The notes under the pieces were generated by a model. It ran no database searches, was not told the origin of the DNA, and was given only the letters and a program-made list of their open reading frames with translations. Below are positions 30,401 to 41,393 of a stretch of 64,000 nucleotides of DNA, piece by piece. A program made the translations under genes and the position numbers. The stretch's first letter is position 1, and every line of letters begins with the position of its first letter. The stretch is from Oscillospiraceae bacterium (GTDB taxonomy: Bacteria > Bacillota > Clostridia > Oscillospirales > Oscillospiraceae), in assembly GCA_902791215.1 (NCBI GenBank), contig CADAUZ010000001.1:148001-212000 (forward strand), read 5' to 3'.

Positions 30401-31439
30401 GGGTCTCTCCCGCCGCGATGCGCAGCACCGCTTCCTTCAAAAGCTCCCGGGGATCTGCCCCGCTGCTCTTCATGCGGTAGTCCGTCTCAGTGCAAAGCTC
30501 CACCGCGCGCTTGAGCTGCGGCAGCGTAAAGCCCCGGGCGGCGCTTATGAGCTTGGAGGCGATGTAGTCATACTTCATGGCGCAGACCTCCATCACGTAT
30601 TTGGTGCCGAGGTTTTTGTCCAGTGCGAGGCGCGCGGCGTAGAGCTGCCGCATCTGTCGCCCCAGGACCGCGAGCATCATGATGGGCTCGTTGTTTTTGT
30701 CCGCCAGCAGCTCCGACAGGACGCTGAGGGCGGAGTTGATTTTTTTTTGGGACATGAACTCCGTCATCTCGAAGACCACCGCTTCCGGGATGTGGTTGGC
30801 CACCGCCTCCACGTCCGCCTGAGTGACCACGTCGCCTTTGGCGTAGGCGGCGATCTTTTCGATCTCGGGGATGAGCCTGCTCATGAGGTCGCCGCTGATG
30901 AAGATGAGGCGCTGGGCAGCATTGAGCTCGACCTTCTTTCCGGCGGCGGCAAAGCGGCGGGCGATCCAGTCTGTGAGCATCCCCTGGGACTGCTGGGTGA
31001 ATTTGAGCTCTCGCCCTTCCGCGCGCAGGGTCTTGACAAAGCGCAGGCGCCCGTCCGGCTCAAACTGTGCGTTCTGGACGAAGGCCACCGTGCAGTAGTC
31101 GGGAATGTCGGAGATGAGCTTTGCGCAGGCCTCCGCGTCCGAGAGCTTATTGATGTCCACGTCCCGCAGCTCGATAAAGCTGCGCTCGGTCATAAAAGGC
31201 ATGGCGTCGAGGGCCTGCTGGAGTCTGAGCGGGTCCAGGGCCGGGCCGTCGAGGCGCTTGTAGCTGAAATCGTCCTCCCCCTCGGGGAGGCATTTCTTTT
31301 TAAGCTGGGTCAGGTACTGCTCGCGCAGATAGTCCTCCGGCCCCCAGAGAAGATACAGCCGCTCCGGCCCGTGCTCCTTGAGCGTGCGAAGCTCGGCGGC
31401 ATAATTGAATTGCTCGTCCTTTGCCGATTTCTTAGCCAT
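30387..31439 (-). CDS. holA: DNA polymerase III subunit delta
   Basis: Clamp-loader subunit that opens the beta sliding clamp. The 350-residue protein has the N-terminal AAA-like domain beginning RLYLLWGPEDYLREQYL, then LQQALDAMPFMTERSFIEL (early clamp-binding region), and the C-terminal collar domain with RQMRQLYAARLALDK. ATG 31439 is preceded by GAGAGGGAAC and overlaps the comEC 3' end by 8 bases. The comEC-holA order is common in Firmicutes, supporting the call. Confidence 0.92.
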   Translation of the reverse strand: MAKKSAKDEQFNYAAELRTLKEHGPERLYLLWGPEDYLREQYLTQLKKKCLPEGEDDFSYKRLDGPALDPLRLQQALDAMPFMTERSFIELRDVDINKLSDAEACAKLISDIPDYCTVAFVQNAQFEPDGRLRFVKTLRAEGRELKFTQQSQGMLTDWIARRFAAAGKKVELNAAQRLIFISGDLMSRLIPEIEKIAAYAKGDVVTQADVEAVANHIPEAVVFEMTEFMSQKKINSALSVLSELLADKNNEPIMMLAVLGRQMRQLYAARLALDKNLGTKYVMEVCAMKYDYIASKLISAARGFTLPQLKRAVELCTETDYRMKSSGADPRELLKEAVLRIAAGETHAEG

Positions 31440-33699
31440 GTTCCCTCTCCCAAACGATCTCCACCGTGCCGTCCTCATCGGTGCGCCGTACCTGATAGCC
31501 GTGTTTTTCCAGCGCCGCAAGCGTCTCCGGCGCGGGCTGGCCGTAGTTGTTGTAACCTACGCTGATGACCGCAACGCCCCCGCCGACCTCGCCTAAAAGC
31601 TCCTCGGAGCTTGCGTCCTTCGAGCCGTGGTGCCCGACGATGAGGATATCCGTATCTTCCAGCGCTGCCTGCTCTGTGAGCTTTCTCTCCTGCTCTTTCG
31701 GCGAGTCCGCCGTTACAAGCAGTTTTCTGTCTCCGACGGCGAGATCGACTATGAGGCAGCGCTCGTTCAAATCGCCCTCGTCACTGAGCTTATAGATTTG
31801 CGCATCCAGTCTTCCGCAGCTGACACGGGCATTTCCATCCAGCTTCTCCACCCTTGTCCCGTGCCTTTCGGCGCAGGCGAGGATTTTGTCATGCAGGGCG
31901 CTGTCCTCTTCGTCTGCCGGGAGAATCAGGGTATTCACCGGCAGCATCTCCATGAGCCGCACCGCGCCGTCGGCGTGGTCGGTGTGCAGATGGGTGAGGA
32001 TCAGGAAATCCACATTGCGCCGCCCGCAGCTGAGAAGGTACTCCCCCGCTACGGCCCCGGCTTCGTCGATGGTGCCGGTGTTGCCGCAGTCGATGACGGC
32101 GGTCACGTCCCCGGCAAAGGCGGTGATGCACTGGCCCTGCCCCACGTCCAGGACCGTGACGCAGTCGTTTTCCCGGTAATAGCGCTCGGTACTCAGAATG
32201 ATCCCCACAAGCAGCGAAACCGAAAGGCCCAGCGGCAGGAGCAACCGCAGCACACGCTTTCCGCGCAGCAGAAAGCCGAGCAGCAGCATCGCGTAACCGA
32301 AGAGCATCCAGAAAAAGGTCCCGCGATTGCGCAGATACAGCACCGCATAGGGCATACGCGCGACAGCACCCGCCACAAGCAGGATGTACCGCACGACCCA
32401 GGCGCAGAGCCACGCCGCCCCCGTTCCGAGTGCCGGGATCACCGACAGGGCGCAGGCTGCCCAGGCAAGGCAGAAGCACAGGCTCACCGCCCAAAGGCAG
32501 GCGATGTTGCTCAGGATGCTGAGAAGGGGCACATAGGAAAAGTGCAGCGCCGTGAGGGGTACGGTGAAGACCATGACGCTCAGGGTGCTTGCCATGACGC
32601 CCAGCACATATCGCACAGCCCGGCAGTTGAGCTTATCCGGGAGATTGCGCAGAAAGCGCGCATAGAGCTTTTCCCCAAAGCAGAGGATGCCCGCCATGGC
32701 GGCAAAGCTCATCTGCAGGCTCACACTCCGCGCCGCCAGAGGTGAAGCCGCGAGCAGCAGCGCAAGCACGGTTGAGAGCGAGGTGACCGGATCATTCTCC
32801 CGCCGCAAAATCGGCGCGAGCAGCAGAAGCGTCTGCATGAAGGCCGCGCGCACGGCGGAGGCGCTGCCGCCCGTGACGAGGACAAAGCACCAGATCAGTA
32901 CGATGCTCCCGATGGCGCTGCGCCTGCCGTTTCCCAGCAGAAAGGCGAGCAGGCCCACCAAGAAGGAGACATGCAGGCCCGACACCGCCACCACATGCAT
33001 GAGTCCCGAGCGGCTCATGGCGACATAGAGGGCATCGTCGTTATAGAAATCCTGCTTGTCTCCGAGCATGAGGGCTTTGACAAAGGCGCGGGTGTCCGCG
33101 GGAAAGATGCTGTCCACATGCGCACACAGAAAGCGGTGCAGGCGCACCGGAAGCGCGCGCAGGGAAAAACCGCCCTTTTGAAGCTGCTCGCCGCTTTTGA
33201 TGCTCATGCGCAGATAGAAGCCGTTTACATTATAATTATCATAGGGCTTGCCGTAGAGCGTGCCGGCGGGGCTGAGCTTTGCCGTAAAGGAGACGGTGTC
33301 GCCGGGCTCGGCGTCGGTGAGCTTCAGCTTGTTATCATAGACGATGGCCTTGAAGTGCGGCAGATCGTCCGAGCTTATCCGGATGCGCAGTCTCGCGTAG
33401 TCGCCGTAATTGTCCGGGTAGTCGAGTACCGTCCCGCGCACCTCACGCGTCTCGCCGGCGTATTCACGCGCCCGGTCGATCGTCAGGCGGGTGAAGGCGC
33501 TGTATTCCAGCAGGCCAAGTGAGAAAAACAGCAGCGCGATCATCGCCGGGCGGAGCCATTTTCGGCGCGCAAGTCCCAGCGCGACCGACAGCAGCGCGCA
33601 CATAAGCGCCGCCGCCAAAACAAGCCGCGCGGGCAGGATATAGTTTGCCAGGAAAACCGCGGCGGAAAAGGACAGCGCTGCCGTCGCCAGCTTTCGCAT
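31432..33699 (-). CDS. comEC: ComEC/Rec2 DNA uptake channel protein
   Basis: Membrane channel for single-stranded DNA import during transformation. The 755-residue protein has an N-terminal DUF4131 domain with an OB-like region (EVRGTVLDYPDNYGDYARLRI, about 85-105 in part), a competence domain with about eight helices including GLMHVVAVSGLHVSFLVG, and a C-terminal metallo-beta-lactamase-like domain with LTHLHTDHADG and VGHHGSKDASS. ATG 33699 has GGGGTG 6 bases upstream. ComEA is not adjacent. Complete gene, so competence machinery may be functional. Confidence 0.95.
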   Translation of the reverse strand: MRKLATAALSFSAAVFLANYILPARLVLAAALMCALLSVALGLARRKWLRPAMIALLFFSLGLLEYSAFTRLTIDRAREYAGETREVRGTVLDYPDNYGDYARLRIRISSDDLPHFKAIVYDNKLKLTDAEPGDTVSFTAKLSPAGTLYGKPYDNYNVNGFYLRMSIKSGEQLQKGGFSLRALPVRLHRFLCAHVDSIFPADTRAFVKALMLGDKQDFYNDDALYVAMSRSGLMHVVAVSGLHVSFLVGLLAFLLGNGRRSAIGSIVLIWCFVLVTGGSASAVRAAFMQTLLLLAPILRRENDPVTSLSTVLALLLAASPLAARSVSLQMSFAAMAGILCFGEKLYARFLRNLPDKLNCRAVRYVLGVMASTLSVMVFTVPLTALHFSYVPLLSILSNIACLWAVSLCFCLAWAACALSVIPALGTGAAWLCAWVVRYILLVAGAVARMPYAVLYLRNRGTFFWMLFGYAMLLLGFLLRGKRVLRLLLPLGLSVSLLVGIILSTERYYRENDCVTVLDVGQGQCITAFAGDVTAVIDCGNTGTIDEAGAVAGEYLLSCGRRNVDFLILTHLHTDHADGAVRLMEMLPVNTLILPADEEDSALHDKILACAERHGTRVEKLDGNARVSCGRLDAQIYKLSDEGDLNERCLIVDLAVGDRKLLVTADSPKEQERKLTEQAALEDTDILIVGHHGSKDASSEELLGEVGGGVAVISVGYNNYGQPAPETLAALEKHGYQVRRTDEDGTVEIVWEREHG

Positions 33700-33720
33700 A
33701 GGCTTCACCCCATACAAAAC

Positions 33721-33745
33721 AGGGCCGGTATGCTGTACCGGCCCT
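33721..33745. terminator. Hairpin between hinT and comEC
   Basis: AGGGCCGGTA/TACCGGCCCT, loop TGCTG. T runs are modest on both sides; on the minus strand it follows the hinT stop. Confidence 0.7.
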
Positions 33746-33760
33746 ATCGTTTTTGTCTGT

Positions 33761-34102
33761 TCAGATAATATTCATGCCGAGCCAGGTGCCGCCGAGAAGG
33801 TGGAAATGCAGGTGCATGACGGTCTGGCCGCCGTCCTCGCCGCAGTTGTTGATAACGCGGTAGCCGTTTGTCAGGCCCTCGGCCTTGGCGATCTTCGCAA
33901 TGGCTTCATAGCATCTGGCGACCCAGATGCTGTTGCTCTCGTTTACCTCGTCGGCGCAGGCGATGTGCTCCTTGGGCACCACCAGGACATGAACGGGGGC
34001 CTGGGGGTTGATGTCCCGGAAGGCGTAGACATATTCATCCTCGTATACCTTGGTGCTGGGGATTTCCCCGGCAATAATTTTGCAGAACAGGCAGTCGTCC
34101 AT
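33761..34102 (-). CDS. HIT-family nucleotide-binding hydrolase (HinT)
   Basis: 113-residue histidine-triad protein that hydrolyses AMP-linked substrates. DDCLFCKIIAGEIPSTKVYED at the start, APVHVLVVPKEH in the middle, and the triad HLHFHLLGG near the end. Zinc-type Cys in CLFC. AGGAGG precedes the ATG. It lies 15 bases downstream of alaS and is likely co-transcribed with it; HinT acting on aminoacyl-adenylates makes this pairing sensible. Confidence 0.95.
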   Translation of the reverse strand: MDDCLFCKIIAGEIPSTKVYEDEYVYAFRDINPQAPVHVLVVPKEHIACADEVNESNSIWVARCYEAIAKIAKAEGLTNGYRVINNCGEDGGQTVMHLHFHLLGGTWLGMNII

Positions 34103-34117
34103 TCTTCTTTCCTCCTG

Positions 34118-36754
<2,637 letters not shown>

Positions 36755-36789
36755 AGTGTATATCCTCCAAAATGTGTTAACAAAAAATA

Positions 36790-37010
36790 AAACCTCCGCC
36801 CCAAATACAGGGGCGAAGGCAAATTCGCGGTACCACCCTGATTACGGCTCAGGCCGTATCTCAAGCGCCCTTAACGTGAGCAGACGTTCCGGTTATCCCG
36901 GAAAGGCTCAGGAGTGGCTGTCGGGTTTGGACACAGGGCCTTTCAGCATGCGGCCCCTCTCTGTGGAATCCTGCACCGACTCGTTCCGTCACAGCCAGTA
37001 ACAATATCGA
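36790..37010 (-). ncRNA. T-box riboswitch of alaS
   Basis: On the minus strand the T-box sequence AGGGTGGTACCGCG lies at 36826-36839, followed by the terminator CTTCGCCCC/GGGGCGGAG (36793-36820) with TTTTATTTTTT. Upstream stems fit stem I and stem III. I could not place the Ala specifier codon with certainty; alanine specificity is inferred from the gene controlled. Confidence 0.9.
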
Positions 37011-37015
37011 GTTGC

Positions 37016-37044
37016 ATTTTACTCATTCAAACCCGATTTGTCAA
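37016..37044 (-). promoter_or_regulatory. Promoter of the alaS T-box transcript
   Basis: Minus-strand TTGACA (37039-37044), 17-base spacer, TAAAAT (37016-37021). The -35 box is 4 bases from the stop codon of the U32 gene upstream. Confidence 0.75.
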
Positions 37045-37047
37045 GCC

Positions 37048-38250
37048 TTACCTTCTTTTTCTCAGGATCGACAGCTTCGGGGCTGCTTTGGGGAGCCGCA
37101 GATGTACCTCCATCATCGGGTGGCGGGCGTCGGGGATGGACTCCCCTTCCGCGTCTGTCATCTCCGATACGACAAAGCGGATGGGCTCGTCCGCAGGAGT
37201 CAGAAGCTCCAGCTCGTCGCCGGAGAGGAATTTGTTGCGCTGGGTGACGACAGCGTTGCCGTCTTCGTCGCAACTTTCCACCACCGCCACGATGTCCGCG
37301 CCGGTTTCGTATGTTCCCTCATAGCACTGCCCCGGCTCGCCGCCGAGGTAGAAGCCCGTGCAGTAGGGACGATGGCTGACCATCCCGGTCTCCTTCACCC
37401 ATACCTCCGGCACCGGGTCCCCGCAGGCTACGGCGTCGAGCGCGTGGCGGTAGGCGTTGGTGACGACGGCGGCGTAGTAGGCGGACTTCATGCGCCCCTC
37501 GATCTTGAAGCTGGAAACCCCCGCCTCCATGAGATCCTGCAGATGCTCAATCATGCACAGATCGTTGGAGTTGAGGATGTACGTCCCGCCGTCCTCCTCG
37601 ATCTCGAAGTACTGGCCGGGGCGCTTTTCCTCCATGAGGCTGTACTTCCAGCGGCAGGGCTGCGCGCACTCGCCCCGGTTGCCGTCGCGCCCGGTCATAT
37701 AATTGGACAGGAGGCAGCGCCCGGAGAAGGACACGCACATCGCGCCGTGGACAAAAGCCTCCAGCCGCAGCTCCGACGGAGTGTTGGCCCGGATACGCCT
37801 GATTTCGTTCAACGGCAGCTCTCTTGCCAGCACCACCGTGTCCGCGCCCATGGCGTGCAGGACGGTTGCGGTGGCGCTGTTGACCACGCCGAGCTGAGTA
37901 CTGACATGCAGGGCGATTTTGGGCGCAAAGCGCTTGGCCAGGGCCAGCACGCCGAGATCGGCGATGATGAGTGCGTCCGGCCCCGCCTCGTTCAGGAAGG
38001 CGAGGTAGCCCGGCAGGCGGTTGAGCTCCTCCTCCCGCGGCAGCGTGTTGCAGGTCACATAGACCTTTTTCCCCATGCCGTGGGCAAGCTCGATGGCCCT
38101 GACCAGTTCCTCGTTATCGAAATTTCCGGCGGCGGCCCTGAGGCCGAATTCCTTGCCCGCCAGGTACACGGCGTCCGCGCCGTAGCGCAGCGCCATCTCA
38201 AGCCGCTCCCAGTCCCCGGCAGGGGCGAGCAGCTCAAGATCATTGCGCAT
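37048..38250 (-). CDS. U32 family peptidase-like protein (TrhP/RlhA type)
   Basis: 400-residue protein of the U32 family. Members such as TrhP and RlhA are now known for hydroxylating tRNA or rRNA bases rather than cutting proteins. Seen: ELLAPAGDWERLEMALRYGADAVY at the start (first 25 residues, partly quoted), CNTLPREEEL, the four-cysteine region around VHGAMCVSFSGRC and CAQPCRWKY (Fe-S candidates), and SFKIEGRMKS. ATG 38250 overlaps the mltG 3' end by 11 bases, so it is coupled; the ribosome binding site is weak. The mltG-U32 order is common in Firmicutes. Confidence 0.88.
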   Translation of the reverse strand: MRNDLELLAPAGDWERLEMALRYGADAVYLAGKEFGLRAAAGNFDNEELVRAIELAHGMGKKVYVTCNTLPREEELNRLPGYLAFLNEAGPDALIIADLGVLALAKRFAPKIALHVSTQLGVVNSATATVLHAMGADTVVLARELPLNEIRRIRANTPSELRLEAFVHGAMCVSFSGRCLLSNYMTGRDGNRGECAQPCRWKYSLMEEKRPGQYFEIEEDGGTYILNSNDLCMIEHLQDLMEAGVSSFKIEGRMKSAYYAAVVTNAYRHALDAVACGDPVPEVWVKETGMVSHRPYCTGFYLGGEPGQCYEGTYETGADIVAVVESCDEDGNAVVTQRNKFLSGDELELLTPADEPIRFVVSEMTDAEGESIPDARHPMMEVHLRLPKAAPKLSILRKRR

Positions 38251-39574
38251 AATTTTGTGAAGCAACAAAGTTATTAAACTCCGTATCGTTTGTAAAGAAT
38301 CGGTGCACGCCGGCCTCGGCGTCCAGGGCGTAGAAGTAGTAGCTGGTGCTCTCGGGATAGAGGGCCGCGTAGATGGAGTTAAGGCCCGGGCTGCAGATGG
38401 GCGTGGGCGGCAGGCCGTCGTGAACACGGGTGTTATAGGGGTCGTCCTTCTCGAGCATCTGCATGGTGGGCGCGCCTTCGTGATCGTTGTAAGGGTAAAG
38501 GACCGAGGCGTCGATGCCGAGCACGATGCCCGCGTTGAGGCGGTTATAGATGACGGAGGCGATATAGGGCCGCTCGTCGTCGTTGCCGGCCTCCTTTTCG
38601 ATGAGGGAGGCGACCTTGAGCACATCGTACATGTTCATGCCGATTTCCTCGGCACGCTGGTACATCTCGTCGGTGATGCGGCGGTGGAAGTTGTCGAGCA
38701 GCTTGTTGATGGCGCTCGAGCCCTGCATGCCCACATAGAACTCGTAGGTGTCCGGGAACAGGAAGCCCTCGAGGCGGTAGGCGCCCTCCCCTTCCGTCAG
38801 GTCCAGGAAGTCGTAATTATACTCGGTGGAAGCGGCGTCCTCCATGAGATCGTTGTAGCTGCAGACGCCGTTTTCCTCCAGGCGCATGAAGATCTGGTGC
38901 ATCTTGAAGCCCTCGGGGATCGTCACCATCACTGTGACTGTGGAGGACGAGCCCGCGCGCATATTCTGGATCAGGGCGCGGTAGTCGAAGGTGGAGCGCA
39001 GCTCATATTCGCCGGGGCTTACCTTGGTGTCGGCGGTGGAAATTTTGCAGAAGAGATTGAAAAGCCACTTGTATTCAATGAGTCCCGCGTCCTTGAGCAC
39101 GTCCGCCACGTAGTCCATGTCCGCGTGGGTGACGCGCTTGGTGCCGACCTTGACGCCGTTTTCGTCGATCTTGTCCACGGTCTCCGACTGGAAGATATTG
39201 CTCGGCAGCGTGACGACAGCGGTAAAGTCGTCCTTGTTGAGGGCGAGCATATCGCTCGTCGCCATCCAGGCAAGGCAGGCCAGCACGACGCTGACGCAGA
39301 CGATGAACGTAAAGTACATCAGTCCCCCGAGGCAGCCCGAGTGGTATTCATGGCTCTGGCGCACGGGGCGGTAGTCGCGCTCGGACTCGGCGTCGCCGGT
39401 GTAGTTTCTGGTCTCGCGGCCCGAGGAGTCGATCAGCAGCTCGTCCATGGCCTTGATGGGGTTTCGCCGGGCGTTTGTCTGCCGGGTCTTCTTCCGCTCG
39501 CTTTGGTCCTCCGGGCGCTTCTTCTCGTCGTGGATGCGGAATATTTCGTTGATCTTATCCAGTTCGTCTGGCAT
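38240..39574 (-). CDS. mltG: Endolytic murein transglycosylase MltG
   Basis: Membrane-anchored enzyme that cleaves nascent glycan strands and sets their length. The 444-residue protein has a ~90-residue charged cytosolic N-terminus, one membrane helix (YFTFIVCVSVVLACLAWMA), a LysM-like region, and the YceG domain with EGFLFPDTYEF (catalytic Glu) and VASLIEKEAGNDDERPYIASVIYNRL in outline. AAGGAG is 6 bases before ATG 39574. The long charged N-terminal extension is typical of Firmicute forms. Confidence 0.93.
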   Translation of the reverse strand: MPDELDKINEIFRIHDEKKRPEDQSERKKTRQTNARRNPIKAMDELLIDSSGRETRNYTGDAESERDYRPVRQSHEYHSGCLGGLMYFTFIVCVSVVLACLAWMATSDMLALNKDDFTAVVTLPSNIFQSETVDKIDENGVKVGTKRVTHADMDYVADVLKDAGLIEYKWLFNLFCKISTADTKVSPGEYELRSTFDYRALIQNMRAGSSSTVTVMVTIPEGFKMHQIFMRLEENGVCSYNDLMEDAASTEYNYDFLDLTEGEGAYRLEGFLFPDTYEFYVGMQGSSAINKLLDNFHRRITDEMYQRAEEIGMNMYDVLKVASLIEKEAGNDDERPYIASVIYNRLNAGIVLGIDASVLYPYNDHEGAPTMQMLEKDDPYNTRVHDGLPPTPICSPGLNSIYAALYPESTSYYFYALDAEAGVHRFFTNDTEFNNFVASQNYAQ

Positions 39575-39728
39575 GGTATACTCCTTGTAGCACAAAGCCG
39601 CCGGGCGTCATAGGATGGCATGAGCCGGACGCCCGAAACGCCTGGCCCAACATAGGGAGAAAGCCCTGCCGTCCACCGCACGGCGGGAGGGTGCGTCGAC
39701 TGCTTTGGTGCGGAGAAAGGGAATCACT

Positions 39729-39908
39729 ATGTTCTGTAATTCTTGCAACAACGGCAATAATAACCTCTGGCTCATCATCCTGATCATCATCCTCTTCGGC
39801 GGCTGCAACGGCGGTTACAGCGGCGGCTGCTGCGGCAACAACTGCGGCTGCAATAACTGTGGCTGCAACAACAACTGCGGCTGCAACAACGACTGCGGCT
39901 GCTGCTGA
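39729..39908 (+). CDS. Small Cys/Asn/Gly-rich membrane protein
   Basis: 59 residues: a short N-terminal CNSCNNGNNN, one hydrophobic helix (LWLIILIIILFGG), and a tail made of repeats of CGCNN/CGCNNN ending CGCC, with 16 cysteines in all. AAGGG lies 8 bases before ATG 39729 and a strong terminator follows, so it is a real gene. The layout recalls small YjcZ-like or spore-coat-associated proteins, but the family is not certain. The cysteine tail could bind metal or cross-link. Confidence 0.75.
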   Translation: MFCNSCNNGNNNLWLIILIIILFGGCNGGYSGGCCGNNCGCNNCGCNNNCGCNNDCGCC

Positions 39909-39916
39909 GTCAGACG

Positions 39917-39944
39917 GAGGGGCCCCCTGCGGGGCCTCTTTTTT
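39917..39944 (+). terminator. Terminator of the Cys-rich gene
   Basis: GAGGGGCCCC/GGGGCCTC with loop CTGC, followed by six T's, 8 bases after the stop codon. Confidence 0.92.
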
Positions 39945-40043
39945 GACGTTCGGAGGACGGATTTTGTTTCCGAAGCTTGCAGGAACACAAGTGATTATGC
40001 GCAGGATGCTTGATTTACATACATCGGCACTGCGCACGATGGC

Positions 40044-40754
40044 TTATACCTGCGAAAAGACCTCTCCGATTTTGCCGTGGATGACAAGGTCAGCCTCGGC
40101 GGGAGTGCTGGAGCGGGTGATGAGCACCAGCTTGTCGCCGCGGTAGTAGTTGATGAGGCCCGCCGCGGGATAGACCTTGAGGGAGGTGCCGCCCACGATG
40201 AGCACATCGGCATTGCGGATGTACTGTATGGCGGCGCGCATCACATCCTGGTCCAGCGCCTCCTCGTATAAAACGATGTCCGGGCGGATGACCCCGCCGC
40301 AGCCGCAGCGCGGCACGCCCGTGCCGTGGTTCATGAGATCCGCGTCAAAGCTTTTGCGGCAGCGGGAGCAGTAGGCTCTGAGGATGCTGCCGTGCAGCTC
40401 GAGGACGTTTTTGCTCCCCGCCGCCTGGTGCAGGCCGTCGATGTTCTGGGTGACAACGGCGCGAAGCTTTCCCTCCCGCTCAAGCTCGGCAAGGCGGAGG
40501 TGGCAGCGGTTGGGCTTCACCCCGTCGATGACCAGCTTTTCCCGGTGGAAACGGTAGTACTCCTCGGGATAGCGTTCAAAAAAGGTATGGCTCAGGATCG
40601 TCTCGGGCGGGTATTTCCACTTTTGGTTGTACAGGCCGTCCACACTGCGAAAGTCGGGGATGCCGCTCTCGGTGCTGACGCCCGCGCCGCCGAAGAAGAC
40701 GATGTTGTCGCTTCCGTCTATCCACTCTTTCAGTTTGGCAATGTTGGCTTCCAT
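40044..40754 (-). CDS. cobB: NAD-dependent protein deacylase (Sir2 family)
   Basis: 236-residue sirtuin that removes acyl groups from lysines using NAD. Motifs: [36 protein letters not shown] with the catalytic His, a four-cysteine zinc site (CSRC...CGCGG), and [22 protein letters not shown] sits 8 bases before ATG 40754. It belongs to class U/III-like bacterial sirtuins by motif; not subtyped. It follows the FTCD-like gene and prfC on the same strand with short gaps, suggesting an operon. Confidence 0.94.
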   Translation of the reverse strand: MEANIAKLKEWIDGSDNIVFFGGAGVSTESGIPDFRSVDGLYNQKWKYPPETILSHTFFERYPEEYYRFHREKLVIDGVKPNRCHLRLAELEREGKLRAVVTQNIDGLHQAAGSKNVLELHGSILRAYCSRCRKSFDADLMNHGTGVPRCGCGGVIRPDIVLYEEALDQDVMRAAIQYIRNADVLIVGGTSLKVYPAAGLINYYRGDKLVLITRSSTPAEADLVIHGKIGEVFSQV

Positions 40755-40768
40755 GCTCTGTGCCTCCT

Positions 40769-41380
40769 TTATACGGCCGCTTCCGCCGCCGCGATCACTC
40801 TGGCCGCACTTTCCTCGCAGGCCTTGAGCGTGATCTCGTTTTCCCGGCGGACAATATAGCGGTAGGTGTCGTCCGAGCACTTGTCGGACATGTCTAGGAT
40901 AAACAGGCGGGCGGCGCGGATGGCAGAGAGGGAAAACTCCGCGCTCTCGCCGAGGTAATGCAGGGCGTCCTTGGGACAGGACCCGGCAAGCTCCGCGCCC
41001 AGCTCCAGCGCCTGGCTCATCATGTTGATGACCTCGCCGGGGATGGCGACGGCGGGCTGGCGCGTGGCCTCGATCCTGCGCTCGTCTCCCTCCAGGAGGG
41101 CTTTGCGCAGTGGTCCGCGGGATTTCACATCCTCGTCTATGAGGTGGACCATGTAGGTTCTGAGGATCTCGGCGTTGCGGAAAATGTAGTCCGCGCGCTC
41201 ATTTCCGGGCAGGGCCTTCACGGTGTGCCCCGCCGCCCGCTCCAACAGCGCCATGGCAAGGGCCGCGTTCATGGCGGCGGCGCTGCCGGTGTCGATGCGC
41301 GCTTCCGGATCAGTGAGGGCTTTGGTCAGCTCGTCGGCATTTTTCAGCTTGAAGATCTCGATCTTGATTCCTTCCGCCAT
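40769..41380 (-). CDS. Cyclodeaminase/methenyl-THF cyclohydrolase-like (FTCD_C family) protein
   Basis: 203-residue mainly helical protein. The pattern IDTGSAAAMNAALAMALLERAAGHT near the N-terminus, the ID-EDVKSRGPLRKAL segment and the later AIPGEVINMMSQALEL and ESAEFSLSAIRAA match the FTCD C-terminal domain/FchA family, which acts on formimino- or methenyl-tetrahydrofolate. The usual GGGSVAA loop reads TGSAAAM, so activity may differ. 14 bases upstream of the sirtuin gene. Folate role inferred. Confidence 0.65.
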   Translation of the reverse strand: MAEGIKIEIFKLKNADELTKALTDPEARIDTGSAAAMNAALAMALLERAAGHTVKALPGNERADYIFRNAEILRTYMVHLIDEDVKSRGPLRKALLEGDERRIEATRQPAVAIPGEVINMMSQALELGAELAGSCPKDALHYLGESAEFSLSAIRAARLFILDMSDKCSDDTYRYIVRRENEITLKACEESAARVIAAAEAAV

Positions 41381-41393
41381 GCTTGCTCCTTTC

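Noticed and set aside
39555-40037. Minus-strand open frame rich in Ala and Val (160 codons)
   Set aside because: It is the antisense of the CGCNN repeats in the Cys-rich gene and has no start signals.
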